From positions 1 through 47,405 of the forward strand of contig CANFSO010000004.1 in assembly GCA_947449895.1 (NCBI GenBank): 47,405 nucleotides of DNA. Reading direction: 5' to 3'. Positions 33,032 to 40,109 of the stretch are shown here, in pieces. The notes beneath the pieces are model-generated. The model did not search any database. It saw nothing but the letters and a program-made list of their open reading frames with translations, and was not told the origin of the DNA. Source of the DNA: Comamonadaceae bacterium. GTDB lineage: Bacteria; Pseudomonadota; Gammaproteobacteria; Burkholderiales; Burkholderiaceae_C. Within the stretch, counting starts at the first letter, position 1. Every line of letters starts with the position of its first letter. A program made the position numbers and the translations under genes.

Positions 33032-33121
33032 GGTTGGCTTGTCATCTGCCGCACTTTCCAGAGTGGGGAGGGTTTCTTTGAGCATTATTTGATGGCATAA
33101 CCTTCATCTCGGATTTCTCAA

Positions 33122-34039
33122 ATGAATAAAAATGTCGCTTCCGCTCATGTCCAGCCATTTGCCGTTGCATCGTTAAGTCGATGGCGGCTTTGCATTGGTC
33201 TTGCCATAGTTTGCGGCGGTATCGTCGCAGCGGTGAATGCCTTTTATCTGCGGGTGGCAGTCAACGACCCGCACATGAGTGGTGCCCTGCTCGGTGGGTT
33301 CATGGCCGCATTGGCAACAGCCCTCGGCACCTTACCCGTGCTGCTGTCTCAGCAGTTTTCACAAAAAACTTACGACAGCATGCTCGGCTTTGGGGCTGGT
33401 GTGATGCTGGCGGCCTGTTCCTTTTCACTGGTCATTCCCGCCTTGGCGTCAGCCAAAGCACAGGGCGCGAGTGCATGGGGTTCGGGCAGTATTGTCAGCG
33501 CTGGAATTCTCATTGGAGCCGGATTTTTGATGTTTATTGGTCGGGCGGTACCTTGCGAAAATTTCGCAAGAGGCCTTCAGAGTCCGCAGGCGAAATCACT
33601 GAAACGAGTTTGGTTGTTCGTGCTTGCGATCTGTTTACACAATCTGCCAGAGGGGTTGGCGATTGGTGTAGCGTTCGCGGGCTCTGACCCAACGGGTGCC
33701 ACGGCATTGGCAACAGGCATTGCGATTCAAGATGTACCGGAAGGCTTGGTGGTCGCGTTGGCGCTGCGCAGCGTCGGTTACGGGCGTGGATTCTCCGCCG
33801 GACTAGGTGTCTTGTCCGGACTTGTGGAGCCGCTTGCCTCTGTCTTTGGGGTCGTGGTCATCGGCATCTCCGAAAGCTTGCTCCCATGGGGCCTCGCAGC
33901 GGCAGCGGGCGCAATGCTGTACGTTATCAGTCATGAAATCATCCCTGAAGCTCACCGAAAAGGGAATGAGGTGTATGCCACCGGCGGTCTGATGCTGGGT
34001 TTTGTCATCATGATGCTGTTGGACACTGCTTTGGGTTGA
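33122..34039 (+). CDS. ZIP family metal transporter
   Basis: The 305-residue membrane protein has about eight helices. The ZIP metal-binding helices contain CLHNLPEGLAIGVAFAGSDP and GIAIQDVPEGLVVALALRS, and a later helix has YVISHEIIPEAHRKGNE. The His/Asn/Glu residues in HNLPEG and QDVPEG line the binuclear metal path. This is the GufA/ZupT-like bacterial group that moves Zn, Fe or Mn into the cytoplasm. A cytoplasmic loop near residue 150 is unusually short and has no His cluster. It stands apart from its neighbours with 90 nt before and a broken gene after. Confidence 0.92.
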   Translation: MNKNVASAHVQPFAVASLSRWRLCIGLAIVCGGIVAAVNAFYLRVAVNDPHMSGALLGGFMAALATALGTLPVLLSQQFSQKTYDSMLGFGAGVMLAACSFSLVIPALASAKAQGASAWGSGSIVSAGILIGAGFLMFIGRAVPCENFARGLQSPQAKSLKRVWLFVLAICLHNLPEGLAIGVAFAGSDPTGATALATGIAIQDVPEGLVVALALRSVGYGRGFSAGLGVLSGLVEPLASVFGVVVIGISESLLPWGLAAAAGAMLYVISHEIIPEAHRKGNEVYATGGLMLGFVIMMLLDTALG

Positions 34040-34131
34040 ATCCTTCATACCGTTGTCCCTCGGAGGATGCGCATGAACATCACAATTCATCATCGCAAAA
34101 TTTGAGCTGCGCCCAGTTTTCAGCGCTCAAG

Positions 34132-34526
34132 TTAGACCTCGCATTTAATGCCAGAGTTTGTTTTTCCGTAAGCGGCGAGAACTTTTATGCTGCTCATCTT
34201 GGCGCCCGGATGCACGACAACAACCTTTGGTAATTCCTCAAGCGAAGCTATCGCAATGCAATCCCGCAAGGGATCGTAGGAAACCGTTAAAGGAAGGACG
34301 GATTTATCGACATCGCACAAGGCTCGCCGATGACCACCGTGTAGCCATCTGCTGGCGCTTTAGCTACGCTGGCCATGCCAACGACGACGCCCACCCCAAG
34401 CCTTCTCTCAATAATGAAAGGTTGTTTCAGCTCGGCCTGAAGTTTGACGACAAGAAGAGGTGCCACCAACTCGTTGGCACCGCCGTCGGCGTATGGCACA
34501 ACAACAGAGACCTGCCCATGAGGGTA
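34132..34526 (-). pseudogene. Broken Bug-family binding protein gene (frameshifted, truncated)
   Basis: On the minus strand from 34526 a frame reads YPHGQVSVVVPYADGGANEL and continues through KQPFIIERRLGVGVVVGMASVAKAPADGYTVVIGEP to about 34290. It then meets a stop. The similarity continues in another frame from about 34305: LPLTVSYDPLRDCIAIASLEEL and VVVVHPGAKMSSIKVLAAYGKTNSG, stopping at 34132. These are the N-terminal third of a Bug protein. The signal peptide, the frame and the rest of the gene are lost. It lies directly after the beta-propeller gene on the same strand and may once have been its partner. Confidence 0.85.
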
Positions 34527-34581
34527 GTTCCTTGGTCCGTGCCGCAGAAACCACGACCGACATGCGAATGCGTTGCTCTTT

Positions 34582-35757
34582 TTATCGCTTAGGCCACACA
34601 GTTCCTTGGCTGCTAGAGACTTCCCCCATGCCCTTGTAGACAAACTTCTGCAATCTCTTGCCTTCGTAGGTTTCTGTGGTGTAGATGTTGCCTTTGGAGT
34701 CGGTGGCAATGCTATGCACGCCAAAGAATTGGCCAGGCTGTCGACCACCATCACCAAAATTAGTAATCTCCATCAACGTCTCACGCAAGATGACGCGGAC
34801 TTTCTCGTTGGTGCCATCGGCTACAAAAATGAATCGTTGCTGCGGATCTTTGGAGAAGGCCAAATCCCAGGTGGAGCCTGAGCCCAAGGTTTGCCTTGCA
34901 AAATGAGCTTCTTTGACAAACGTGCCATCTGGTTTAAACACTTGCACACGGTTGGCTTGCCGATCGCAGACATAGACCAAACCGTCATGGCTTCTTTCCA
35001 CGCAATGGACCGGATTTCTAAATTGCAGTGGAGGTGGGGCAGACGGGTTGTATTTCCCCATGTCCGCATCGTCGGGCTTGTTGCCATAAGCACCCCAATA
35101 GCGTTTCATCACGCCGGTGTCTGCGTCTAGGACGGCAACGCGTTTGTTCTTGTAGCCGTCGGCGACATAGGCTTCATTGGTTTTAGGATCAACCCAAATT
35201 TTGGCAACACGGCCAAAATTTTCAAGGTCGTTGCTGCCCATGTTGCCTTTGTGTTTTCCCATCTGCATTAAAAATTTGCCATCCCGGGTGAATTTCAGAA
35301 TGTGCGCGTCATTCTCACCATTCCCACCAATCCAGACGTTGCCTTTGTGATCGATATGGATGCCGTGATTGGAGTCTGGCCATTGATAACCTGGCCCTGG
35401 TCCGCCCCAGGCTTGTACCAATCGACCGGCGGTGTCAAATTCCAAAACAGGGGGCGCCGCTGCGCAGCATTCGCCAATATTTTTAGTCAACGCCAGTTCG
35501 TTGTCATTCAATGTGGCTGCGCCACGATGAATAATCCAGACGTGGTCTTTTTCATCCACCCAGACACCAATGGCCATGCCCAACAACCAGTGATTCGGCA
35601 TCGCTTTGGGCCACAAGGGATCGACCTCGAAAATGGGTGCTTTAACAGTATTGGCTTTGGCGTTAACCGGTTGATCAGACAAGCCAAGCGTTAAGCCAAG
35701 TAAGCACAAAACCGCAGCCGCCATTGTCAACTTTGAGGAGCGAGTGTTAATTTTCAT
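34582..35757 (-). CDS. Secreted NHL-repeat beta-propeller protein (alpha-amidating lyase-like)
   Basis: The 391-residue protein has a signal segment (LTMAAAVLCLLGLTLGL, cleavage about residue 33) followed by repeats of a six-bladed propeller: GVWVDEKDHVWIIHRG, GIHIDHKGNVWIGGNG, KIWVDPKTNEAYVADGY, HCVERSHDGLVYVCDRQANRVQVFKPDG, FIFVADGTNEKVRVI and SIATDSKGNIYTTETYEGKRLQKF. This is similar to peptidyl-alpha-hydroxyglycine alpha-amidating lyase-like proteins common in Burkholderiales, but no lyase activity can be claimed. ATG at 35757 precedes the signal. It is divergent from the HupE-like gene, sharing an 89-nt promoter region. Confidence 0.85.
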   Translation of the reverse strand: MKINTRSSKLTMAAAVLCLLGLTLGLSDQPVNAKANTVKAPIFEVDPLWPKAMPNHWLLGMAIGVWVDEKDHVWIIHRGAATLNDNELALTKNIGECCAAAPPVLEFDTAGRLVQAWGGPGPGYQWPDSNHGIHIDHKGNVWIGGNGENDAHILKFTRDGKFLMQMGKHKGNMGSNDLENFGRVAKIWVDPKTNEAYVADGYKNKRVAVLDADTGVMKRYWGAYGNKPDDADMGKYNPSAPPPLQFRNPVHCVERSHDGLVYVCDRQANRVQVFKPDGTFVKEAHFARQTLGSGSTWDLAFSKDPQQRFIFVADGTNEKVRVILRETLMEITNFGDGGRQPGQFFGVHSIATDSKGNIYTTETYEGKRLQKFVYKGMGEVSSSQGTVWPKR

Positions 35758-35846
35758 ACAACCCCATTGTTTATTTTGAATCCAAGGTGATTCAGCTAGC
35801 ATAGACAAATCAATTGCCACATACAAGACAAAGCGTCGTCATCTGC

Positions 35847-37076
35847 ATGAAACCCATGAAAACCCCTAGTGCCTTGGTATTCGAAAAAATTCGGAGCGCA
35901 TCATTTTATTTGTTGACGGGGTTCTTTGGTGTGTTGCCGGCGCAGGCACATGAGATACCCGTTGATGCACAAGTGCAGGTCTTTTTGAACCAAGATGAGC
36001 AACAGTTGACGTTGCTGATACGTGCCCCGATGAGCGCCATGAAAGAGGTTGAATTTCCGCTCGTCAAAGACACCTACCTGAACCTGGAAAAAATCAAACC
36101 TTCGCTGGAGCAGGCCGCGCAATTGTGGTTCACTGACAATCTAAAAATATCTCAAAATGGCGTGTTGCTGAGCTCCCCCATCATTGAAAACGCTCGCATC
36201 AGTTTGCCCTCTGATCGTTCTTTTGGCACCTATGAAAATGCACTTGCCCATGTGCAGAAATCTCAATGGGATTTACCTGATAACTTGGTTTGGAATCAGC
36301 AATATTTAGATATTCAATTGGCTTATCCGTTGACAAGTTCTGATGCGCGAATTGGCATTGATTTTGGACTTCAGCGGCTGGCACTGCGTGTCGGTATCAA
36401 TTTGCGATTCAAGTTGCTCAAAGCCGAGGAGCAGGCATTTGAACTCAATGCAAAAGAAGGGGTTGTTCTTCTCAACCCCAGCATCTGGCAAGCTTCATGG
36501 CGATTCATGAAGTCAGGTTTCGAACACATTTTGAGTGGCACAGACCATTTGCTGTTCATCGCCTGCCTCATTCTTTTGGCGCCGAGCTGGATGCAATTGC
36601 TGGGTGTCATCACGAGCTTCACTGTGGCGCACTCCGTCACATTGATCGCGTCTGCCTTGGGCTTCGCGCCCAGTGGTTTGTGGTTCACGCCATGGGTGGA
36701 GTGGGCGATTGCCTTGTCCATCCTTTTCATGGCGTTACAGAATATTTGGAACCCTTCTGTCCGGCGCAGATGGATTTTGTGCGCCTTGTTTGGCCTGGTA
36801 CATGGCTTTGGATTCTCATTTGCACTGCACGAAACATTGCAATTTGCAGGCTCCCACTGGATGGTGTCTCTGCTGTCGTTCAACTTAGGCGTTGAGGCGG
36901 GACAAGTGCTCGTGCTGTTGATCGGCTTTCCTATTGCCCGCATGATCATCGCCAACCCACAGGGCCGCATGATCAGCATGGTCTTGTCAGCGTTGATCGC
37001 CCATGTGGCGTGGCATTGGATGGCCGAGCGCTGGGAGATCGCGGCTAAATTTTTACCGCCCGGGCTGAACTTCTAG
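35847..37076 (+). CDS. HupE/UreJ family membrane protein with extracytoplasmic N-terminal domain
   Basis: The 409-residue protein has a signal (FYLLTGFFGVLPAQA) then about 190 residues outside the membrane, starting HEIPVDAQVQVFLNQDEQ. A C-terminal membrane part follows with HupE/UreJ_2 motifs: GFEHILSGTDHLLFIACLILL, FTVAHSVTLIASALG, GLVHGFGFSFAL and FNLGVEAGQVLVLLIG. HupE/UreJ proteins are linked with nickel or cobalt uptake; the His and Asp residues in HILSGTDH and HGFGF are likely metal ligands. ATG at 35847 or 35856. Its TAG stop interlocks with the stop of the convergent Tat protein gene in one CTAG. Confidence 0.87.
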   Translation: MKPMKTPSALVFEKIRSASFYLLTGFFGVLPAQAHEIPVDAQVQVFLNQDEQQLTLLIRAPMSAMKEVEFPLVKDTYLNLEKIKPSLEQAAQLWFTDNLKISQNGVLLSSPIIENARISLPSDRSFGTYENALAHVQKSQWDLPDNLVWNQQYLDIQLAYPLTSSDARIGIDFGLQRLALRVGINLRFKLLKAEEQAFELNAKEGVVLLNPSIWQASWRFMKSGFEHILSGTDHLLFIACLILLAPSWMQLLGVITSFTVAHSVTLIASALGFAPSGLWFTPWVEWAIALSILFMALQNIWNPSVRRRWILCALFGLVHGFGFSFALHETLQFAGSHWMVSLLSFNLGVEAGQVLVLLIGFPIARMIIANPQGRMISMVLSALIAHVAWHWMAERWEIAAKFLPPGLNF

Positions 37077-37519
37077 ATTCGGATATCCACATAAATTCGC
37101 CAATCGCCCACGGCATCTTGCGTCAAATGTTGCGATGAAATTTGACAATTGGCGCTTGAACGCTGGACGTCTTCTGGGCGGTTTGCCTTCACGGTCAGCT
37201 CAAACTCAGAGTTGATCAATACTGATGTGGTGGTTTTAAAAAAGAAGCGACCATCCACATCGGTCAATGTTTTTTCTGCTGCATTCTTTAAGACCACCCA
37301 TTGACCGCTCAGTGGTTTTTGATCAAAGGAGATGGCGCGCCCAGACAGCACCATGGGCTCATCGTTTTGCGGCAACCGATGAAAGCCGTCACTTCTTGAT
37401 GCCGGCGAACTGCTCAATTCAGCGCGGAGCGGTGACGCCCAAGAAGCGAATGGCACAGAACCTGCGCCAACCGCTGCCATCATAAAAGATCGTCTGTTGC
37501 GTCGAGCTAAGTGCTTCAT
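37073..37519 (-). CDS. Tat-secreted small protein with carboxypeptidase-regulatory-like/dioxygenase-like beta-sandwich
   Basis: The 148-residue protein begins with RRNRRSFMMAAVGAGSVPF, a twin-arginine signal, ending near SWASP. The mature part reads MVLSGRAISFDQKPLSGQWVVLKNAAEKTLTDVDGRFFFKTTT, the pattern of an immunoglobulin-like beta-sandwich also found at the core of intradiol dioxygenases. The Tyr/His iron ligands of dioxygenases are not evident, so it is probably a binding or structural protein. It converges with the HupE-like gene, stop codons overlapping. Together with the propeller gene the three form a compact extracytoplasmic set. Function unknown. Confidence 0.7.
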   Translation of the reverse strand: MKHLARRNRRSFMMAAVGAGSVPFASWASPLRAELSSSPASRSDGFHRLPQNDEPMVLSGRAISFDQKPLSGQWVVLKNAAEKTLTDVDGRFFFKTTTSVLINSEFELTVKANRPEDVQRSSANCQISSQHLTQDAVGDWRIYVDIRI

Positions 37520-37687
37520 GATCGTCTCCTTGGGTTGATGCGCATTATTTGAACAAGAATCGGCCTGAGTCGATTAGGGTAAACCGTAGTCATTTGGGTC
37601 GATCCCGCATTGCGAAGTCAAAAAAGCTTGACTATCATGATCACCGCGATTCCCAAGCCAACGTCCATCACACTCAGAGGTGCGCTC

Positions 37688-38617
37688 ATGAAAATCATGT
37701 TGTTCAATGATTACCGAATTGGAATCATCAAAGGCGAGGGCGTTGTAGACATCACATCTGTTGTGAGCAATATTCCTCATCACGGTATTGGGGACTTGAT
37801 GAATGGACTGATCGGATCGTTCGAAAAGGTCAGGCCGCGCATCGACAAAGCGGTTGCCAGTGGCAAGTCTGTCCCTATCTCCAGAGTCAAAATTCGGCCA
37901 CCACTTCCAAAGCCTGTGAATATTGAATGCATGGCTGTTAACTTCATGGAAGATGGAACTCGCAAAGAGCCCGCGCTGATCAACGCATTTCACAAGTCGC
38001 CAGGCTGCATCATTGGTCATGGTGACACCATGGTTCTGCCTGATATTCCGTCCAGTATTTTCGAAGGTGAAGCCGAGTTGGCTTTGATCATCGGCAAGGG
38101 CGGAAGTTTTATTCCTGCAGCCAATGCGATGGAGCATATCTTTGGCTATGTGAATTTCATCGATGGTTCGGCCCGAGGTGTTCAGCCAGAGAGTAATTCC
38201 TTTTACCAAATGAAATCACGCGCCACGTTTGCGCCTATCGGCCCCTATATCGTCACGGCCGATGAAGTTAAAGACCCACAAAAACTGCAAATCAAATTAT
38301 GGGTCAATGGGGTGCTCAAACAAAACTTCAACACAGATGACATGGCGCACAAGATCCCGCGCTGCATCGAGTGGGTGTCAGGCATTCATGCGCTAGAGCC
38401 TGGCGACATCATCGCCACAGGAACCAACCACCGAGGTTTGTCCTCTTTTCAAGACGGAGACAAGGTGGACCTAGAGGTAGAAGGCATGGGCCGCCTAACC
38501 ATCGGTGTCAAGGATGACTTGAAGCGCACCTGGCTCAGAGAAACCCGATTGGAACGCGAGCAGCGCGGTTTAACGGGGCTTACCCCTCAGATCACCGGTA
38601 AGTACGCTAAATCTTGA
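37688..38617 (+). CDS. Fumarylacetoacetate hydrolase (FAH) family protein
   Basis: The 309-residue protein shows an N-terminal sandwich domain and the FAH core: VNIECMAVNFMEDG, SIFEGEAELALIIGKGGSFI (the E-x-E metal pair), HIFGYVNFIDGSARG (metal Asp), RATFAPIGPYIVTADEVKDP and GDIIATGTNHRGLSSFQDGDKVDLEVEGMG. Family members split C-C bonds of 2,4-diketones or hydrate/decarboxylate 2-oxo-acids in aromatic meta-cleavage pathways. ATG at 37688 follows AGAGGTG at a good distance; an upstream in-frame start at 37610 lacks homology. It stands alone, with no other meta-cleavage gene next to it. Confidence 0.9.
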   Translation: MKIMLFNDYRIGIIKGEGVVDITSVVSNIPHHGIGDLMNGLIGSFEKVRPRIDKAVASGKSVPISRVKIRPPLPKPVNIECMAVNFMEDGTRKEPALINAFHKSPGCIIGHGDTMVLPDIPSSIFEGEAELALIIGKGGSFIPAANAMEHIFGYVNFIDGSARGVQPESNSFYQMKSRATFAPIGPYIVTADEVKDPQKLQIKLWVNGVLKQNFNTDDMAHKIPRCIEWVSGIHALEPGDIIATGTNHRGLSSFQDGDKVDLEVEGMGRLTIGVKDDLKRTWLRETRLEREQRGLTGLTPQITGKYAKS

Positions 38618-38638
38618 ACAGTTGCTAATGCAAGGCCA

Positions 38639-38896
38639 TCAGCCTTGATTCAGCGCTTCTTCAAACTCAGCCAGCTCTTCAGCGATAGCGGCGTATTTTT
38701 TGGACTTGGCTTTGTTCTCGGCCCACTGGAGGGTGGCTTCTTCCAGATCTTCTTTGTAATTAGCGAGTGCTGATTCTTTGATTTTTTGGGTAACCTTTTT
38801 GTCCGCGCTGGACCAGAGGTCAATCAGGTCTGACAGGCCGTTGTCAAAATCTTCAAATGTTTCAAGATGAACCCGTTGGGCGTTTTTATCGATCAT
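38639..38896 (-). CDS. Small acidic helical hypothetical protein
   Basis: An 85-residue protein from ATG at 38896 (an in-frame ATG at 38917 overlaps the terminator), preceded by AGAAAG. It is rich in Glu, Lys and Ala: DFDNGLSDLIDLWSSADKKV, then ALANYKEDLEEATLQWAENKAKSKKYAAIAEELAEFEEAL. This suggests two to three amphipathic helices, possibly coiled-coil. No family recognised. It lies just after a minus-strand terminator, so it needs its own promoter within about 20-40 nt, which I cannot point out. Confidence 0.55.
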   Translation of the reverse strand: MIDKNAQRVHLETFEDFDNGLSDLIDLWSSADKKVTQKIKESALANYKEDLEEATLQWAENKAKSKKYAAIAEELAEFEEALNQG

Positions 38897-38916
38897 ATTT
38901 TCTTTCTGTGAGGGCA

Positions 38917-38956
38917 TAAAAAAGCCCCGTGCTGTCTTGAAAATAGCAGGGGGCTT
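38917..38956 (-). terminator. Rho-independent terminator (minus strand) behind the tRNA-Asn remnant
   Basis: On the minus strand AGCCCCCTGCT, an 11-nt loop, AGCACGGGGCT and then six T residues form an 11-bp stem with one mismatch plus U-tract. It follows the decayed tRNA-Asn copy by about 18 nt, the same order as at the intact tRNA-Asn near the right edge. Confidence 0.75.
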
Positions 38957-38973
38957 AGAGCCTGTTTGGCTTG

Positions 38974-39021
38974 TTCTGACGCCTCGACCCAGGCTCGAGC
39001 CAAGGACTTTAGGATGAACAG
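38974..39021 (-). pseudogene. Decayed copy of the tRNA-Asn 3' half
   Basis: Aligned without gaps to 47355-47402, 38 of 48 bases are identical. The alignment covers the anticodon loop (CTGTTCATCC against CTGTTAATCC), the T arm (GGCTCGAGCC against GGTTCGAGCC), the acceptor strand GTCGAGG and the bases after it. The 5' half (D arm and acceptor) is not recognisable. A minus-strand terminator follows, as for the intact gene. It could be an old duplicated tRNA or a remnant attachment site of an integrated element. A translated frame through it also exists (38893-39114, minus), which I consider less likely. Confidence 0.6.
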
Positions 39022-39125
39022 CTTTTGAGTCTCGCCATTCAACAATTTTAGCCGATTCCGAAACCCAGCCTTTGCTTTAAGTCCAACTTCAATACCATAG
39101 ACCTTAAAGCTCAAAGCCCCAGTGG

Positions 39126-40088
39126 CTAATCCAGCGAGATGCTGGTTCCCTTGCCAAGCTCCGTGAACGTGGCCACATCCTTTGCCATCCTTGCCTTGGC
39201 TGCAGCGGGGCCTTCAAACACCGGCTCAACGGCCAGTTCACGCAACTGGGCTCTCAGGTCGTTGTCTTTCATGGCTTGTTCGACCAAGGCCGCCATCCGG
39301 TTGACCGCGTCAGCCGGTGCTTTGGGTGGCATAGCAACGCCTATCCACGTTTCGATGGTGAAGTTCGGTTTGATTTCGGCCACCGTCGGGACGTTGGGCA
39401 GCTGAGCCAGACGCGTCGCGCTGGTGACAGCGAGTGCCTTCAAGGTACCGGCCTTGATGTGGCCAATGGCCGAGCTCAGGCCGACAACCGTGACATTGAC
39501 TTGGCCTGCCAGCAAGTCGGTGAGCGCCGGGCCTGTGCCGCGGTAAGGAACGTGAACCCAGTTGATGCCAAAGGCCTGTTTGATCTGCTCGGCACCAAGA
39601 TGCGCTGCCGAGCCATTGCCAGCCGAAGCGTAGTTGTACTTGCCAGGCTCTTTGCGCGAGGCATCAATGAATTCCTGAAGCGTGTTGAAGGGCAGTTTTG
39701 GATTGACCACCACCACAAAGGGCAAGACCCCGAAGGTGGCCACATGGGTGAAGCCGGTGACCGCGTCGAACAGCGGCTTTTTGGTGAGTGCTGCGCTGAC
39801 CGGCATCGCGCCATTGCTCAAGAGCGCCGTGTAGCCATCGGGCACCGCGCGCGACACTTCTGCAGCCCCAACAGCACCCCCCGCGCCAGAGCGGGTCTCC
39901 ACCACGAAGGGCTGGCCCGACAACTTGGTCAAGCGGGCGGTCAGCAAACGCGCTGGACCGTCAAAGCTCCCGCCGGGCGGGAAGGGGACGACAAATTTGA
40001 CGGCCTTGTCTGGATACTCAGCGGCGGCCAGCGTCGTCAAGCAAAAAAGGCCCAGCAGCATCAGCCGTTGGCGTTTGAAATTGATCAT
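39126..40088 (-). CDS. Tripartite tricarboxylate transporter substrate-binding protein (Bug family)
   Basis: The 320-residue product has a signal peptide (RLMLLGLFCLTTLAAA), then YPDKAVKFVVPFPPGGSFDGPAR, VETRSGAGGAVGAAEVSRAVPDGYTALLS, VPYRGTGPALTDLLAGQVNVTVV, QLPNVPTVAEIKPNF and MPPKAPADAVNRMAAL. It is complete. It follows the molybdenum hydroxylase large subunit by 21 nt on the same strand, so it is the last gene of the small-large-Bug operon, and probably delivers the hydroxylase substrate (perhaps a heteroaromatic acid such as nicotinate; inference). Confidence 0.92.
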   Translation of the reverse strand: MINFKRQRLMLLGLFCLTTLAAAEYPDKAVKFVVPFPPGGSFDGPARLLTARLTKLSGQPFVVETRSGAGGAVGAAEVSRAVPDGYTALLSNGAMPVSAALTKKPLFDAVTGFTHVATFGVLPFVVVVNPKLPFNTLQEFIDASRKEPGKYNYASAGNGSAAHLGAEQIKQAFGINWVHVPYRGTGPALTDLLAGQVNVTVVGLSSAIGHIKAGTLKALAVTSATRLAQLPNVPTVAEIKPNFTIETWIGVAMPPKAPADAVNRMAALVEQAMKDNDLRAQLRELAVEPVFEGPAAAKARMAKDVATFTELGKGTSISLD

Positions 40089-40109
40089 GTGTCGTATCCG
40101 TGGTTGAAG

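Noticed and set aside
38630-38646. Hairpin CAAGGC-CATCA-GCCTTG between the FAH gene and the small acidic protein gene
   Set aside because: Only 6 bp and without a T-run on either strand; too weak to call a terminator.
38893-39114. Minus-strand frame of 73 codons through the tRNA-Asn remnant and terminator
   Set aside because: Part of the translation looks protein-like, but it runs through a good terminator hairpin and through the 48-base match to tRNA-Asn, which explain the sequence better.
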